Positions 4,857 to 5,359 of a DNA stretch of 5,359 nt are shown here, one piece after another. Source of the stretch: Bacteroidia bacterium (lineage in GTDB: Bacteria; Bacteroidota; Bacteroidia; Cytophagales; Cyclobacteriaceae); assembly GCA_025356795.1 (NCBI GenBank), contig JANXRR010000088.1, positions 1-5,359 on the forward strand. The letters are read 5' to 3'. Numbering within the stretch: position 1 is the first letter of the stretch; each line of letters starts with the position of its first letter. Both the position numbers and the translations under genes were made by a program. The notes under the pieces were generated by a model, which saw only the letters and a list, made by a program, of their open reading frames with translations, searched no databases and was not told the DNA's origin.

Positions 4857-5359
4857 ATGAAAAACGCCCCAGAATTCTTCTTAGTGATTTCTCCTTCTCA
4901 AGCCGTATCAAGCTATGTGTCCTATCTCAAAGGATATGTTAAAAGAGCGATCGGCCACAGCTTTGAAGGCGAGTCTTCAAAAGCACACATCTCCATTCTT
5001 AAGTATCGTGATCCTCATACCGAAAGTTTGTTGTATGAAATTGATGCCAGGGTTTCAAAATTAAAACCCTTTCATGTGCATGTTAAAGGTCTGGGCGTAT
5101 TCCATCATGGTGAAAACAGAACCATTTATTTAGAGATCGTCAATAAAAGTTATCTCTGCAATCTAGCGGAAGAAATAACAGGGGAGAGTATCATTCCTCA
5201 TATTACCATCGCCAAAAACCTTGACCCCGATGACTTCACAAAAGTGTGGCGAAGCTTGAAAAACATTTCATACAGCGATTATTTTAAATGTGACAGAATA
5301 ACAGTACTCAGAAAAAATATGAGAAGGTGGGAGTCGCATGTAGAGTTGCCCTTTTCAAG
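4857..5359 (+). CDS. 2H phosphoesterase, 2'-5' RNA ligase-like (3' partial)
   Basis: An open frame begins at ATG 4857 and runs 167 codons off the right edge. It carries the two signature motifs of the 2H phosphoesterase superfamily, AHISILKY (43-50, His44 and Ser46) and PHITIAKN (114-121, His115 and Thr117), 71 residues apart as expected for the bilobed LigT-like fold. FFLVISPS near the start and VELPFS at the end fit this family's first and last strands, and related proteins are about 170-180 residues, so only a few residues are probably missing. Such enzymes hydrolyse or form 2'-5' or cyclic phosphodiester bonds in RNA or nucleotides; the substrate here is unknown. An in-frame TGA at 4839 fixes the upstream limit, and no good Shine-Dalgarno is visible. 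It starts 8 bases after the transposase remnant ends, so a deletion may have removed its original upstream region. Confidence 0.85.
   Translation, partial: MKNAPEFFLVISPSQAVSSYVSYLKGYVKRAIGHSFEGESSKAHISILKYRDPHTESLLYEIDARVSKLKPFHVHVKGLGVFHHGENRTIYLEIVNKSYLCNLAEEITGESIIPHITIAKNLDPDDFTKVWRSLKNISYSDYFKCDRITVLRKNMRRWESHVELPFS

Overview
The window looks like a chromosomal segment of a Bacteroidota bacterium, probably of the Cytophagales type. The evidence is the form of the FtsX/MacB-type permease and its prefix-domain remnant, weak Shine-Dalgarno signals, moderate to low GC with AT-rich gaps, and short dispersed repeats of kinds I recall from that phylum. The phylum call is inference from protein style and was not searched.

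Layout, left to right. (1) 1-1263, plus strand: the C-terminal half of a large ABC-transporter permease whose beginning lies outside the window. (2) 1260-1470: the decayed N-terminal prefix domain of a second permease, overlapping the first by ATGA, with two single-base frameshifts and then nothing further. This is a broken tandem permease array. (3) 1590-1620: a hairpin with a T-rich tail on the minus strand, the likely terminator of the next gene. (4) 1650-2951, minus strand: a complete PLP-dependent class I/II aminotransferase. (5) 2952-3254: an intergenic region of 303 bases with an AACAGGATT-type tandem repeat, a GC-rich two-unit repeat (3057-3131) and an AT-rich zone with three alternating TACTAA/TTAGTA half-sites before the polymerase gene. 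(6) 3255-4466, plus strand: a complete Y-family DNA polymerase (DinB/Pol IV type) with catalytic residues and a clamp-binding motif. (7) 4475-4582: three related REP-like hairpin units, two direct and one inverted. (8) 4607-4849: the N-terminal half of a REP-associated tyrosine transposase (RAYT, Y1/HUH family), with a TGG-to-TGA nonsense change just after the HxH motif and no C-terminal half. (9) 4857 to the window end: a 2H phosphoesterase (2'-5' RNA ligase-like) reading frame that runs off the edge.

The genes do not form one pathway. The strongest story is the REP/RAYT remnant: three REP units with compensatory stem changes lie directly upstream of a dead transposase of the kind thought to mobilise such repeats. 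Separately, the AT-rich operator-like palindromes ahead of the translesion polymerase suggest repressor control, but no regulator gene is in the window. The aminotransferase and polymerase diverge from the 303-base gap, and nothing ties them functionally.
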